From positions 71,621,240 to 71,685,239 of the forward strand of contig NC_088781.1 of the NCBI RefSeq assembly GCF_958450345.1: a DNA stretch of 64,000 nucleotides, in the 5' to 3' direction. Position numbers and translations under genes: made by a program. This DNA comes from Calliphora vicina. Taxonomy: Eukaryota; Arthropoda; Insecta; Diptera; Calliphoridae. Positions 31,932 through 41,788 of the stretch are shown one piece after another. Numbering within the stretch: position 1 is the first letter of the stretch; each line of letters starts with the position of its first letter. The notes beneath the pieces are model-generated. The model was not told where the DNA came from. It saw only the letters and a program-made list of their open reading frames with translations, and made no database searches.

Positions 31932-32684
31932 AAGAGGTTACCGGTTCCCCAAATGTCAAGCACTAACATCGAGGCTTGGTTTACCACTATGGACTTTTGG
32001 TTCGCGGCTTCTGGCATAAATGCGGATCAGCAAAAGACCGCAACAATATTAGCAGCGATCGATCCTAATGTCATTTCTCAGTTGGCTGACGTCATAGTCA
32101 CACTTTCACAAACGGTCCGATACGACTACGTAAAGTCAAAAATTATCGAGCACTTTGCCGATATCGAACAGCGTCGTCTCAATCGGCTTTTGTCAGAACT
32201 TCCACTGGGTTACAAAAAACCATCGGAGTTGTATTTTGAAATGAAGCGTGTAGCTGGAAGCACACTTGGAGATGTAGCTTTAAAAGGTCTTTGGGCAAAA
32301 CGGTTGCCTGAGTTTGCGCAGCCAGTGGTTGCAGCCTTATCTGGCCCCCCCTCAGAATTCACGAAAATTGCAGACTCAATTGTCGACGCCATGATACCCA
32401 GTCAAATTCAACGCGTTCAGGCACAATCACCAAATGAAATCAGCGAACTACGTGCAGCTGTAATTGATTTAAGCAAAAAAATTGAAAAGTTCTCAACGCG
32501 TTCGCGTTCACGCTCCCGTGGACCTAGTACTCAACATTGCCGTCCTAAAAATCGTCCATCTTATGACATCGATTCAACTGGTTGTAAAAAATATGGCCGC
32601 AGTGCTGAAAAGTGCCGCAGTCCATGTAGACATAGGCGCCGACAGAATCCGCTGCTTGAAAACGCACCGACCACCATCAATTGA
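31932..32684 (+). pseudogene. Gag of CsRn1-like copy 2
   Basis: An open frame extends from 31896, but the native start is probably the later MKRLPVPQMS (31932) because the preceding codons lie in a repeated leader. Features: IEAWFTTMDFWFAASGI and VKSKIIEHFADIEQRRLNRL then LLSELPLGYKKPSELYFEMK, the capsid pattern of this lineage. A basic RSRSRSRG stretch is followed by a degraded Cys cluster (CKKYGRSAEKCRSPC) standing for the CxxHxxxG...C finger. The frame is nearly intact for about 250 codons. Confidence 0.8.
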
Positions 32685-32696
32685 CTTGACGGGCCG

Positions 32697-32894
32697 GTGG
32701 AGGACGCAGGCGAAAGCTCCCCCACAAAGCGCCAAATTTTTCGCCTACATGTTAGGGATAAGCATACTAAACAAAATTTTCTAGTAGATAGTGGCGCCGA
32801 TGTATCCGTCCTGCCTACTGCCATCGTATTATACGCCGCCAATGGTTCTCCTATCAAGGTTATTGGTGAGAAGCGCTTACGACTTACGACGTGA
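32697..32894 (+). pseudogene. Aspartic protease of CsRn1-like copy 2
   Basis: RQIFRLHVRDKHTKQNFLVD then SGADVSVLPTAIV contain the DSGA catalytic motif. The frame lasts 65 codons and ends at a stop after RLRLTT. The linker to RT (32967-33257) is in another frame. Confidence 0.8.
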
Positions 32895-33226
32895 CTTCCA
32901 CTGGTCTTTCATAATCGCAGACGTGACATCGCCAACATCGGCTCCGACTTCATCAAGTACTACGATTTGCTCATCGACCTGCGTCGTAATAGCCTGATTG
33001 ACAACATCACCGGACTAGTCTCGCAACTTACATCGTCATCGCATTTCGAAGCAGCCGTCATCAAAACTTACGACACAAATAAATCTTACGCCTACATTTT
33101 AGAACAAGTCACCGATATCACCAAGCTTTCGCCATACGGTTCGTCAACGAAATCTTCTCACATAGAATTGAAACGACAGGACAAACGGTTTTTTGCCGTC
33201 CACGACGTCTGTCGCCGGAAAAGCTG

Positions 33227-34110
33227 TTGGCCGCTAAAAACGCATTTGATTTTTTGATGAAAACCGGTATTTGTCAACCATCCAGCAGCAATTGGTCGAG
33301 CCCGTTGCATTTGGTCAAAAAAAGTGACGGTACCTGGAGGCCATGCGGCGACTATCGTGCCTTGACTGCCCAGACGTTGCCGGATCGTTACCCTTTGCCG
33401 TATCTGACGGACTTTACTACAAATTTAAGAGGTAAGAAATTGTTTTCGAAGATTGACCTTCAAAACGCGTTCCATCAGGTGCCGATTCACCCAGATGACA
33501 TCCCGAAAACGGCCATTAGTATCCCATTCGGACTATATGAGTTCAAATTTATGACGTTAGGGCTATGCAACGCCGCAAAAACGTTTCAAAGGCTCATAAA
33601 TGAGGTGTTACGAGGTCTGGAGTTCGTTTTTCCCTATATTGACAACATTTCATCCGCAGAATCCGCTTTCGACCGCTGTAAGAACGAGTTGGCTAACGCA
33701 GCCCTCTTAGCGCATCCTGCAGCCGAAGCTGAGCTGTCTGTTTACGTTGACGCCTCTGATTCAGGCAGCTCTGCATCAAAATATCGATGGAAATCTTCAA
33801 CCTTTGTCATTTTATTCAACAAAATTTACAAATACACAACAAAAATATTCAACGTATGATCGAGAGTTGACAGCGATGTATCAAGCCGTGTGTCATTTCC
33901 GTTACATGATAGAAGGACGGCGGTGTTATATTGTCACCGACCGCTGATTTTTGCTTTTCAGCAAAAACTGGAGAAAGCTTCGCCTCGTCGAATCCGTCAA
34001 CTCGACTTCATCAGCCAATTTACCACAGATATTCGCCATACGCCTGGTCTAGCAAACGTTAGACCAGGCGTATGGAGTCCCGCATCGACTCAATCAGCCA
34101 AATTGTAGAC
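33227..34110 (+). pseudogene. RT and RNase H remnants of CsRn1-like copy 2
   Basis: RT: SPLHLVKKSDGTWRPCGDYR, FSKIDLQNAFHQVPIHPDDI (first Asp), FKFMTLGLCNAAKTFQRLIN, then FPYIDN. The second Asp of the usual YIDD box is lost at a deletion joining directly to SAESAFDRCKNELANAALLA (the RT/RNase H connection). RNase H continues in other frames as YVDASDSG, STYDRELTAMYQAVCHFRYM and RPLIFAFQQKLEKASPR. An inverted-repeat rearrangement at 34037-34077 disrupts the NADALSR region. Confidence 0.8.
34037..34077. repeat. Perfect 16-bp-arm inverted repeat
   Basis: CCATACGCCTGGTCTA, an 8-base loop GCAAACGT, then TAGACCAGGCGTATGG. The second arm replaces the part of RNase H that should encode the VADAL of NVVADALSR; the normal reading SRIDSISQI resumes right after it. 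Confidence 0.85.
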
Positions 34111-35130
34111 TACTCCCATGTTGCAGCGGCTCAACGCGCTGACGAAGAGCTTCAACAAATGATTAAAAATACAGGTATGCAAACAAATTCTCTAAAACTT
34201 AAATTTTTTCCAATCCCAGGTTGTAACGACAAACTAATCTGTGACGCAGCGACGTCCCGTGTTCGCCCTTATATCCCGAAGGAATTTCGTCGACAAATTT
34301 TGGCGAATATCCACAATTTGTCACATCCAGGGGTCCGGGATACCACCAAACTGGTCACTAATAGATTTTGTTGGCCTGGGGTTCGGAAAGAGACTGCTGT
34401 GTTTGTGCGAAACTGCCTACAATGCCAACGCTCGAAAGTTCAACAACAACAACTCCTGCCAAATACGAGCCGACAAGAGAACGTTTTGCTCATATCAATA
34501 TTGATATCGTTGGTCCCTTTCCATTGTGTGAAGGACAGCGATACTGCCTCACAATTATAGACCGTTTCACACGCTGGCCGGAGGCAGTCCCAATTCCCGA
34601 CATGTCAGCTGACACGGTCGTGAAAGCTCTTCTATCTCAGTGGATTTCGAGATTTGGCGTTCCAGCTCGAATAACTTCCGATCGCGGCCGCCAATTTGAA
34701 TCTTCAGTGTTTGCCGAACTGGTAAAAACAATTGGCGCAACACATTGGCCGTAACGGCATCATTGAAAGGTGGCTCCGCACGTTCAAGGCAGCCATTTTA
34801 TGACACAATCCAGCTCTTTGGGTGCATCATTAGCCGACAATATTGCTTGGACTTCGAGTTGCTATAAAGCCACCCGTTAAAGCATCGCCAGCTGAGTTAG
34901 TATACGGCTCAACGTTAAGAATTCCGGGTGAATTTTTTCAGCAAATTAAAGTCTCCGATTCTACCAGCGATTTCATCACCGATTTTCGAGCAGTAATGCA
35001 GAAACTTAAGCCGACCGACGCCGCTCACCATTCGAAGCCTCGAACATTTGTTTCAAAAAATCTTCAAAGCACAACGCACGTTTTCGTCCTTCACTTACTA
35101 ATCCGTACGATGGCCCGTATCCGGTTTTGA
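34072..35130 (+). pseudogene. Integrase remnants of CsRn1-like copy 2
   Basis: Frame 34072-34560: RPYIPKEFRRQILANIHNLS, HPGVRDTTKLVTNRFCWPGV and CLQCQRSK (HHCC zinc domain). Frame 34368-34754: INIDIVGPFPLCEGQ, TIIDRFTRWPEAVPI and TSDRGRQFESSVFAEL. Frame 34843-35130: LRVAIKPPVKASPAELVYGS and LRIPGEFFQQI. The Glu-bearing segment between 34740 and 34800 is scrambled (stop just after ATHWP). Confidence 0.8.
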
Positions 35131-35449
35131 TAAATGTTTTACAATTTTGATTCGATTTCGACAAAGTAACATACGTATCGATCGGTTAAAACCAGCTTTT
35201 ATCGAAACCAATGATCTCAATGATGCCTCATCATTTTAAGAAGTACCTATCGCTTCCCCTGAATATAATAAACAACAAAAAATTTTACCTGATAGTATAA
35301 TACAACAAGTTCCTAGCAACAATGACCTCAACTCCAGCCCAGCTGTAAGCTTTTCATCTAAATTAACACAACCCACATCGACTTCAAGTGGCAGACGGGT
35401 TGCGGTTCCTATAAGGTTCAGGTGAACCTGCTCCAGCGGGGGGAATATT

Positions 35450-35560
35450 GTGGCATCACTGTATTGACACCAACTACCTGTTGATACCAAGTACTCGGTT
35501 GCCGTTAATAAAGTTGATGTTTTCAACAACACAAAACAACCACCATTCTCATTCTCATCC
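35450..35560 (+). repeat. Probable 3' LTR start of CsRn1-like copy 2
   Basis: It follows a polypurine run (GCGGGGGGAATA). It begins TGTGGCATC and includes AATAAAG near 35509 as a possible polyadenylation signal. The right edge is uncertain (35543 to 35580) because no 5' LTR is present for comparison. Confidence 0.45.
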
Positions 35561-35714
35561 TATTCATTATAACGAGTCATAGGATATTTTTTAAACTTTT
35601 CAAAAGCTAATTCATAGTTCATATTTTAAATAAAATAAATCTAATATTGAATAAAATTAATATCAAATAAAACCTAATCGACCACACAATATTTTATTGG
35701 ATAAATAAACCCAT

Positions 35715-36050
35715 TTACCAAATATGTTCCGAATGAACTCAAAAAAAGCTGGACCGATTTTAATGAAATTTTCAGAGAATCTTCAGAATAGCCTAGCGGG
35801 TAACACTCTAAAGTCAGATTTTTGATTTTCGGTCTGTGGGCGGAGGGGTGTGACAAAATCAAATTTATTATTTATACCGCTAATGCCATCTATATATATA
35901 AAAAACTGCTGGACCGATTTTGATGAAATTTTCAGGGAATCTTCAGAATAGCCCAGCAGATAACACTGTATAGTCAGATTTTTAATATTCGGTCTGTGGA
36001 GGGGCGTGTAAAAATCCAATTTTTACATTATACCGCTAATGCCATATATT
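35715..36050 (+). repeat. Helitron-like tandem units of about 165-185 bp
   Basis: Units start GCTGGACCGATTTTNATGAA (35750, 35912), contain TTCAGGGAATCTTCAGAATA, CAGATTTTTNATNTTCGGTC and TACCGCTAATGCCAT. They lead directly into Helitron C, whose own 5' part has the same phrases (36100). They look like a head-to-tail array of Helitron 5' parts. Confidence 0.6.
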
Positions 36051-36546
36051 TCATAAAAATGGATGTGTGTATGTATGTTCGGTATGGACTCAAAAATGGC
36101 TGGACCGATTTTGATAAAATTTTCACGGAATCTTCAGAAAATACTTTTGGGTAACAGTGTATAGTCAGATTTTTGATTTTCGGTCTGTGATAAACAATTT
36201 TGTTTACTATTGTATATTAGGTGCATGAATAACAAATTTCCATATGAAATATACTTTTAATTAAAAAATTATGATGTTAACAAGCTCGATGACCAAATAC
36301 AATTGAAAGTGTCTGGCGAAACAATAAAATACAAATCGATTGATACAGTAATGAACGAAGAACAAGTCGTCAATTGTCCTACTGAATTTTTGAATTCATT
36401 GGAACCAGCCGAAATGCCACCACATGTATTAACATTGAAGGTTGGATTACCGACTTTTTCCGACACTGTATATTAAAATTGAGATCGAGATGCAATATAA
36501 AACAGATGTTTTCTAAAGGCCAGTAACGCGGATCGGGTTCAGCTAG
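36051..36546 (+). mobile_element. Helitron remnant with helicase fragment (Helitron C)
   Basis: It starts TCATAAAAATGGATGTGTGT and ends GGATCGGGTTCAGCTAG|T. It is nearly identical to Helitron B (13863-14327), including the helicase fragment (GTCTGGCGAAACAATAAAAT; ..PTEFLNSLEPAEMPPH). It keeps about 30 bp near 36140-36170 that B has lost. It stands immediately 5' of the P-like gene remnant. Confidence 0.8.
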
Positions 36547-36837
36547 TACGATATACAAAAAAAAAATCTACATTGATGATCGCTGTCGTCATATGGGTGT
36601 AATTATTTATATATCTAATTTAGAATGCCGTATTTAGAGGAAAAATGTAATGTTACACAGGCCGAAAGCTTGAACATATTTGAAGAGGAATCCTACGAGC
36701 ACACTGGATATAGCCTTTCTCTTGGTAATCATGTACCAGTTGTTAATACAGATGCGTCAACCGAAACTCAATTTGATGTTTCGATGACACATGACTATAA
36801 TTATTTAAGTAATAACTGCCTCACTGACCAAAATATT

Positions 36838-36977
36838 CACCCTTATCGTGGTTGGCGTAAACGTCATACGCCTACGACAGTTTCATACTAGATTAAAGAA
36901 ACAGTTTGCATTTTCTCTTTAATCTATTACGAAACAGTCGTAGGCGTAAGACGTTTACGCCAACCACGATAAGGGTG
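36838..36977. mobile_element. 140-bp fold-back miniature element in the P-like gene
   Basis: The arms are about 60 bp, starting CACCCTTATCGTGGTTGGCG and closing with its complement, around a very short centre (TCTTTAATCTA...). Flanks read ATT on both sides (36835-36837, 36978-36980). With the insert and one ATT ignored, the exon frame ..LTDQNI continues VTTQIVSYTEKQ. The frame through the hairpin (..HPYRGWRKRHTP) is therefore an artefact. Confidence 0.75.
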
Positions 36978-37997
36978 ATTGTAACAACACAAATAGTATC
37001 TTATACAGAAAAACAAATGCAAACGACAACAGAAATAGTAACTTATGCAGAAAAACAAACGCAAACAGAGTAAGTAATCATAGGTAATATATATATTTGT
37101 GTTGTTTTCAGTTTAGGAGCGAATCATAAGTTTTTATATGGAGCTAATGTTTTGTTATGCGTTTTTTTATTATTATTAGCCCGGTAATTCTTGACCACAA
37201 GGTCAAATATGGGAAATATTATGAATAGGTGCGCAGTTTGGAAAGCCAAGTAAAAGACTTGGAATGTAAGCTGGCCGGAACTAAAGCGGCCATTGACTCC
37301 ATGCGTTCCATCTTTACCGAAGGGCAAGTAAGAAAGTTGATGACTAAATCGGATATTAAGTGGAGGTGGCCAGATATTGCAAATGCTATATGCCTACATG
37401 CTTCAGGGCCAAGAGCATATAACCACCTTTATAAAAAGGGATATCCTCTACCTCACATCTCGACATTGCAGCGTTGGTGTCGCAAAATCAATATTAGCGA
37501 AGGCATATTAATAACAGCCATCGAATTTATGCGACAGCTAACCGATTTGGAGATCGAGGACAAAATTTGCGTGCTGGCTTTCGATGAAATGAAAGTGGCG
37601 GAGACGTTTGACGCACTTTCAGACTCAATTAGAAAGCCCGCAAATTACGTTCAAGTCGTTATGGCACGAGAACTTCGTAAGTCGTGGAAGCAGCCCGTAT
37701 TTTTTGACTTTGACTGCCAGATTACGAAGGAAAAACTTAATGAAATAATTACGGAGCTTTCTAAAGTAGGGTTTCCAGTAGTGGCAATAGCATGCTACAT
37801 GGGACCCTGCAATCGTAAGTTATGGAAAGAGTTAGCAGTTACAAAATAACATATTTGATATTAAAGACTTGTAACTTTTTACATCCATTGCTTTTACCTG
37901 AGGAATCATTATGACATTGGTTAGAGTGTCACTTCATGTTTTTTTCGAAAATAGGATTTTGCGCTTAAATCAGAAATTTTGGTAATTACAAATACCA
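36962..37997 (+). repeat. Tandem duplication unit 1 of the P-like exon block
   Basis: It matches 38022-39078 at an offset of 1060 bp with only a few differences. The left edge starts inside the right arm of the fold-back element. Unit 1 lacks about 19 bp (ACAGGTAAGTTTTCATAAA) that includes the exon's 5' splice donor, which unit 2 keeps. Confidence 0.9.
37229..37849 (+). pseudogene. P-like transposase exon, unit 1
   Basis: The frame starts with a leucine-heptad coiled coil (VRSLESQVKDLECKLAGTKA), the dimerisation region of P transposase. It continues MTKSDIKWRWPDIANAICLH and YPLPHISTLQRWCRKINISE, then VLAFDEMKV (first catalytic Asp expected here) and VVAIACYMGPCNRKLW. The family has an Asp in the ACY position (GAC to TAC change), so the second catalytic acid is lost. 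After KELAV the frame runs into intron and stops because the donor is deleted. The initiator shown by the first ATG is internal. Confidence 0.85.
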
Positions 37998-38021
37998 CAA
38001 ATTACAAATACCAATTACAAT

Positions 38022-39078
38022 AACCACGATAAGGGTGATTGTAACAACACAAATAGTATCTTATGCAGAAAAACAAATGCAAACAACAACAGAAATAGTA
38101 ACTTATGCAGAAAAACAAACGCAAACAGAGTAAGTAATCATAGGTAATATATATATTTGTGTTGTTTTCAGTTTAGGAGCGAATCATAAGTTTTTATATG
38201 GAGCTAATGTTTTGTTATGCGTTTTTTTATTATTATTAGCCCGGTAATTCTTGACCACAAGGTCAAATATGGGAAATATTATGAATAGGTGCGCAGTTTG
38301 GAAAGCCAAGTAAAAGACTTGGAATGTAAGCTGGCCGGAACTAAAGCGGCCATTGACTCCATGCGTTCCATCTTTACCGAAGGGCAAGTAAGAAAGTTGA
38401 TGACTAAATCGGATATTAAGTGGAGGTGGCCAGATATTGCAAATGCTATATGCCTACATGCTTCAGGGCCAAGAGCATATAACCACCTTTATAAAAAGGG
38501 ATATCCTCTACCTCACATCTCGACATTGCAGCGTTGGTGTCGCAAAATCAATATTAGCGAAGGCATATTAATAACAGCCATCGAATTTATGCGACAGCTA
38601 ACCGATTTGGAGATCGAGGACAAAATTTGCGTGCTGGCTTTCGATGAAATGAAAGTGGCAGAGACGTTTGACGCACTTTCAGACTCAATTAGAAAGCCCG
38701 CAAATTACGTTCAAGTCGTTATGGCACGAGGACTTCGTAAGTCGTGGAAGCAGCCCGTATTTTTTGACTTTGACTGCCAGATTACGAAGGAAAAACTTAA
38801 TGAAATAATTACGGAGCTTTCTAAAGTAGGGTTTCCAGTAGTGGCAATAGCATGCTACATGGGACCCTGAAATCGTAAGTTATGGAAAGAGTTAGCAGTT
38901 ACAACAGGTAAGTTTTCATAAAAAATAACATATTTGATATTAAAGACTTGTAACTTTTTACATCCATTGCTTTTACCTGAGGAATCATTATGACATTGGT
39001 TAGAGTGTCACTTCATGTTTTTTTTTTCGAAAATAGGATTTTGCGCTTAAATCAGAAATTTTGGTAATTACAAATAAT
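38022..39078 (+). repeat. Tandem duplication unit 2 of the P-like exon block
   Basis: Direct repeat of 36962-37997. It keeps the donor CAACAG|GTAAGT (38906-38912) but has TGC to TGA at CCCTGAAATCG (38868), a stop. It also carries the same TAC in place of the catalytic Asp codon, so that substitution predates the duplication. Confidence 0.9.
38289..38910 (+). pseudogene. P-like transposase exon, unit 2
   Basis: Almost identical to unit 1 (E to G in MARGLRKSWK; VAET silent change). It ends prematurely at MGP-stop. Beyond the stop, NRKLWKELAVTT and the splice donor remain. Unit 1 and unit 2 thus carry different disabling lesions. Confidence 0.85.
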
Positions 39079-39387
39079 AATTAAGAATTTAATTAAGTTA
39101 ATGTTCGGTATAATTAGAGTTTTAGATAGAATTAATTTTGTTTTTAATTTTAAGATTTTTGAGATCTAAGTTAACTTTACTCTTTTAAAATACGGTAAGA
39201 TTAATTTTAAGATACGTTAAGATTCGTTTTAAAAATATTGAAATTTCACTTAAGTGAATATTCAACATTTAAAAGCCGGTAGGAGTAATTTTTAAGACTA
39301 CGTTAATATTCAATTAAGAATCATTTTCAAGATGTTTAAATTTTAAGTAAAAATTACGATGTTTATATTAAAACCATTTATTTCTTC

Positions 39388-39864
39388 AGACAAACCATGG
39401 TTTCCTAACGCTACAAATCCTGACGAGAAAATTTTCACTTTCGCTGATGCACCACACTTGCTGAAGCTCATTAGAAATCATTACCTCGATACTGGATTGG
39501 TTTTCAACAAAAATATCATAACTTCGCCCACTGTTGAAGAACTTTTGAAGTACACGAGCTCTAGCGATGCTTCTATTACTTTTAAATTAAGTGATGAACA
39601 TTTGGCTGTCAAAGGTGCAGGTAAGAAAACTTTTTATAAATTTTAATTAACATTTAGCAAATAATACAATATTTGCAGGAAGACAAAAGGTTAAGCTGGC
39701 GGCTCAGCTGTTTTCTAACACAACAGCCAATGCCATTCGACGCTGTTACTCCTTAGGCATGGAAATGTACAATCCGCTCGATACCGCCGACTTAATTCAA
39801 TTAGTGAATGACTGGTTCGATGTTTTGAATTCGACGCTAGCAACTTTCACATACCCTGGCAATG
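39388..39864 (+). pseudogene. P-like transposase middle exons
   Basis: The acceptor ATTTCTTCAG (39381-39390) opens KPWFPNATNPDEKIFTFADA and PHLLKLIRNHYLDTGL. The donor GCAG|GTAAG is at 39617/39618, and a 61-bp intron ends TTTGCAG (39678). The next exon reads GRQKVKLAAQLFSNTTANAI, RRCYSLGMEM and LVNDWFDVLNSTLATF, a region conserved in P elements. It probably ends at AAT|GTAAAT (39864). A short intron to about 39900 then leads to SPKEPFGIK. These exons contain no stops. Confidence 0.8.
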
Positions 39865-39941
39865 TAAATCCTTTTTCTTTTGTTAATATTAAAATTTAGA
39901 AATTTAATTCCCCTAAGGAACCCTTTGGCATTAAGCCTAGT

Positions 39942-40205
39942 ACTCTGTTCATATTTGCGAAAAATTATGGTTTCTTCATGCGAAAAATTTTACATGCTGT
40001 TTGAGAGCTAGCTGTTGGTTTTAATTTCGTGCGAAAGAAGTGCTGCGTATGTTATTTCGTGTGGAAAAATAAGGCCAGATTTATTTCACATGTTTTCCAC
40101 AATAAAAACAGAGTACTGCTTTTGCGAAATTATTTCGCATATATTTCATTCCAAATATTTTATATGTAGTTTGACAGCATTTCGCACGAAATTTTGAACA
40201 GAGTA
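39942..40205. mobile_element. 264-bp TIR element in the P-like gene (TACTCTGTTC family)
   Basis: Ends TACTCTGTTC and GAACAGAGTA, flanked by exact CCTAG (39937-39941 and 40206-40210). Without it and one CCTAG the exon reads ..FGIKPSFTLDTQTQVLKRM without a break. A longer, end-truncated copy is at 13049-13783 in the opposite orientation. The five-base duplication does not fix the superfamily. Confidence 0.85.
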
Positions 40206-41139
40206 CCTAGCTTTACGCTTGATACACAAACACAAGTATTGAAACGCATGAACGAATTCATGTCTTCTCAAATACTGCCCAACAAAAAGTCTTTGGAACA
40301 CTTTCAAAAAGGCATTATTATTTCTAATAATGCCTTGGTAATGCTCCAGAAGTATGTTTCCAAATTTAAAATGTCCTACATATGTACCAGCCGCCTTAAT
40401 CAAGATGTGTTAGAACACTTTTTTGGCGCAATTCAAAGTAAAGGTGGGTTGAATGATCATCCATCACCTAAAGAATTTAAATACAGGTTGCGGAAGTACA
40501 TATTAGGTATGTTACAAAAAAAGTATAATTTTTATGATATGATTAATAATTTTTTAAAAATTTCAGCCAGAAACACAGAACAGCTCAGTGACACTGGCAA
40601 TGTTAGTTTGGACTCCACTAATTGGCTCAGCTCTACAAGTGCTAACACACTATTTGGAGCACAAAGTATGCCAGATATTCTTGAAGATGAAAGTGAGGAG
40701 CCCCAATCCGATATACTGGACGACTTAGATGAATCGAATTTTCATGGCATAGGTGTTCTTCAAGAGGATGCTCTTGAATACATATCTGGTTATATCATCC
40801 GGAAGCTGAATCTTGAAGAGCATGATTGTCATGAAAATTCGTATACATGGGTTATCAAAGGGCTTCCTAAAAAAACCAAATCCTGAATTTGTAAACCAAA
40901 TAAAAGCCCTTGAGGAAATCTTTTACAAAATTTATGGGCTTGAAATTTCATTTTGTAAAAACATTAATAAACGCCTGCTTGAGAGAAGTAAATGTGTCGA
41001 CCTTCCAGAACACATTAAGGCTTTCTTTTTTAAGTGCCGAACTCATTTTCGAGTTCGACTCTTAAACATGCGACTAAAAGTACAAAAGTCAAAGCAGAGA
41101 ATAATGGGATACAAAAAGATGCTTAAAATGAATCTTTAA
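40206..41139 (+). pseudogene. P-like transposase C-terminal exons
   Basis: TQTQVLKRMNEFMSSQILPN, then ICTSRLNQDVLEHFFGAIQS, the conserved SRLNQDxLExFF block. The intron 40507-40565 (GTATGT...TTTCAG) joins RKYIL to ARNTEQLSD. An acidic segment (DILEDESEEPQSDILDDLDE) and YISGYIIRKL follow, then a +/-1 frameshift near 40866. The frame continues FLKKPNPEFVNQIKALEEIF to a stop at 41137. Only one frameshift and the nested element disrupt this part. Confidence 0.85.
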
Positions 41140-41212
41140 AATCCCATTATTCTCATTGCTTTAAACATTTACTGCAAAAGTGAGTATATTAGTACATATA
41201 TTAAGTTAACAA

Positions 41213-41788
41213 CCCAGGAAAAATTTTGTGAATTTTTGTAATGACCACTAGTTATTTCATGCATTCTTTTGTAAGGAGTGGTGGTTACCCAGCACATTAT
41301 TTTATTTACTAGAATAAGTACTTATTTTTATGCAGGCTGGTAATGAACTTTTGCATTTAGCACAGCTATCTAGTGTGTTTGACTGGAAAACGGGAGGTTA
41401 GTGGTTCGCCACCTGTCAAAGCCATTAATTTTTTTGTTCATATCATATTCATTTATATGTTGATGTTAAAACTATTGTTAACTTACAATAAAATAACTCG
41501 TACATGGAGCAGTGAGTTAGCAGCTTGACTATCAAACACAAGCAAATAATGTGAGTGTTCGATTCCCACACAAGGCAATATTTTTTTGTGTTTTTTTTAT
41601 CTACATATTCTTGTTGTGAATTTACTACTTATTTCTCAAATGATTGTAAGTACATTTGTAAGCTTGACCCCTGAATTTTTTAAAAATCTCGAACAACGGT
41701 AAGTAGTGTTTCAGTCAAATAATAAGTAGTTATCGCTTTGCTCCAATTATACTTGCTGGCTTACTAGGTAAGTAAAGTTTTTGCTGGG
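41213..41788. mobile_element. TIR element CCCAGGAAAAA...TTTTTGCTGGG with tRNA-like modules
   Basis: Inverted ends CCCAG(G/C)AAAAA about 575 bp apart, inserted in sequence that is otherwise continuous with the tandem units at 41789-42080 (TTAAGTTAACAA...ATATTAACAAAACT). The interior contains two tRNA-like stretches: 41356-41430 with GTGGTTCGCCACC and 41508-41580 with GTGTTCGATTCCCACAC, the latter matching the RNA polymerase III B-box core GTTCGANTCC. Neither folds as a convincing tRNA. Confidence 0.5.

Larger units (their letters stand above)
31848..35560 (+). mobile_element. CsRn1-like Ty3/gypsy element, copy 2, with 3' LTR
   Basis: The order is gag, protease, RT, RNase H, integrase, polypurine tract (GGGGGGAATA near 35436) and a 3' LTR-like start TGTGGCATCACTGTATTGAC at about 35450. 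It is more GC-rich than the surrounding intron. Internal deletions remove part of the RT palm and other pieces, and several frameshifts break the rest. A matching 5' LTR is not seen before the gag ORF. Confidence 0.75.
36624..41139 (+). pseudogene. P-element-like (THAP9-type) transposase gene, broken, with tandem-duplicated exon block
   Basis: The exon/intron structure of a P-type transposase is recognisable. Exon a is 36624-36837 plus 36978-37074 (acidic, Thr-rich linker). Exon b starts near 37229 and is duplicated at 38289. Exon c is about 39391-39617, exon d 39679-39864, exon e about 39901-40506 (split by a nested element) and exon f 40566 onward. The N-terminal THAP DNA-binding exon is missing; Helitron C stands in its place. 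P-transposase motifs include FADAPHLLKLIRNHYLDTGL, RLNQDVLEHFFGAIQSKGGL followed by NDHPSPKEFKYRLRKYI, and FFKCRTHFRVRLLNMR. A frameshift near 40866, nested insertions, splice-site loss and a catalytic substitution make it non-functional. No P-type terminal repeats were located. Confidence 0.85.

Noticed and set aside
36625..36891. Stand-alone 88-codon gene before the P-like exon
   Set aside because: Its C-terminal third is translated from the hairpin element at 36838-36977; the rest is the linker exon of the P-like gene.
36624..41139. Domesticated P-derived host gene
   Set aside because: Nested insertions, a premature stop, a lost splice donor, a frameshift and a lost catalytic Asp argue for decay. 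No exon set gives an uninterrupted protein without using damaged parts.
41508..41580. Functional tRNA gene
   Set aside because: A B-box-like core is present, but the acceptor and T-stem pairings are poor and no plausible anticodon arm was found.
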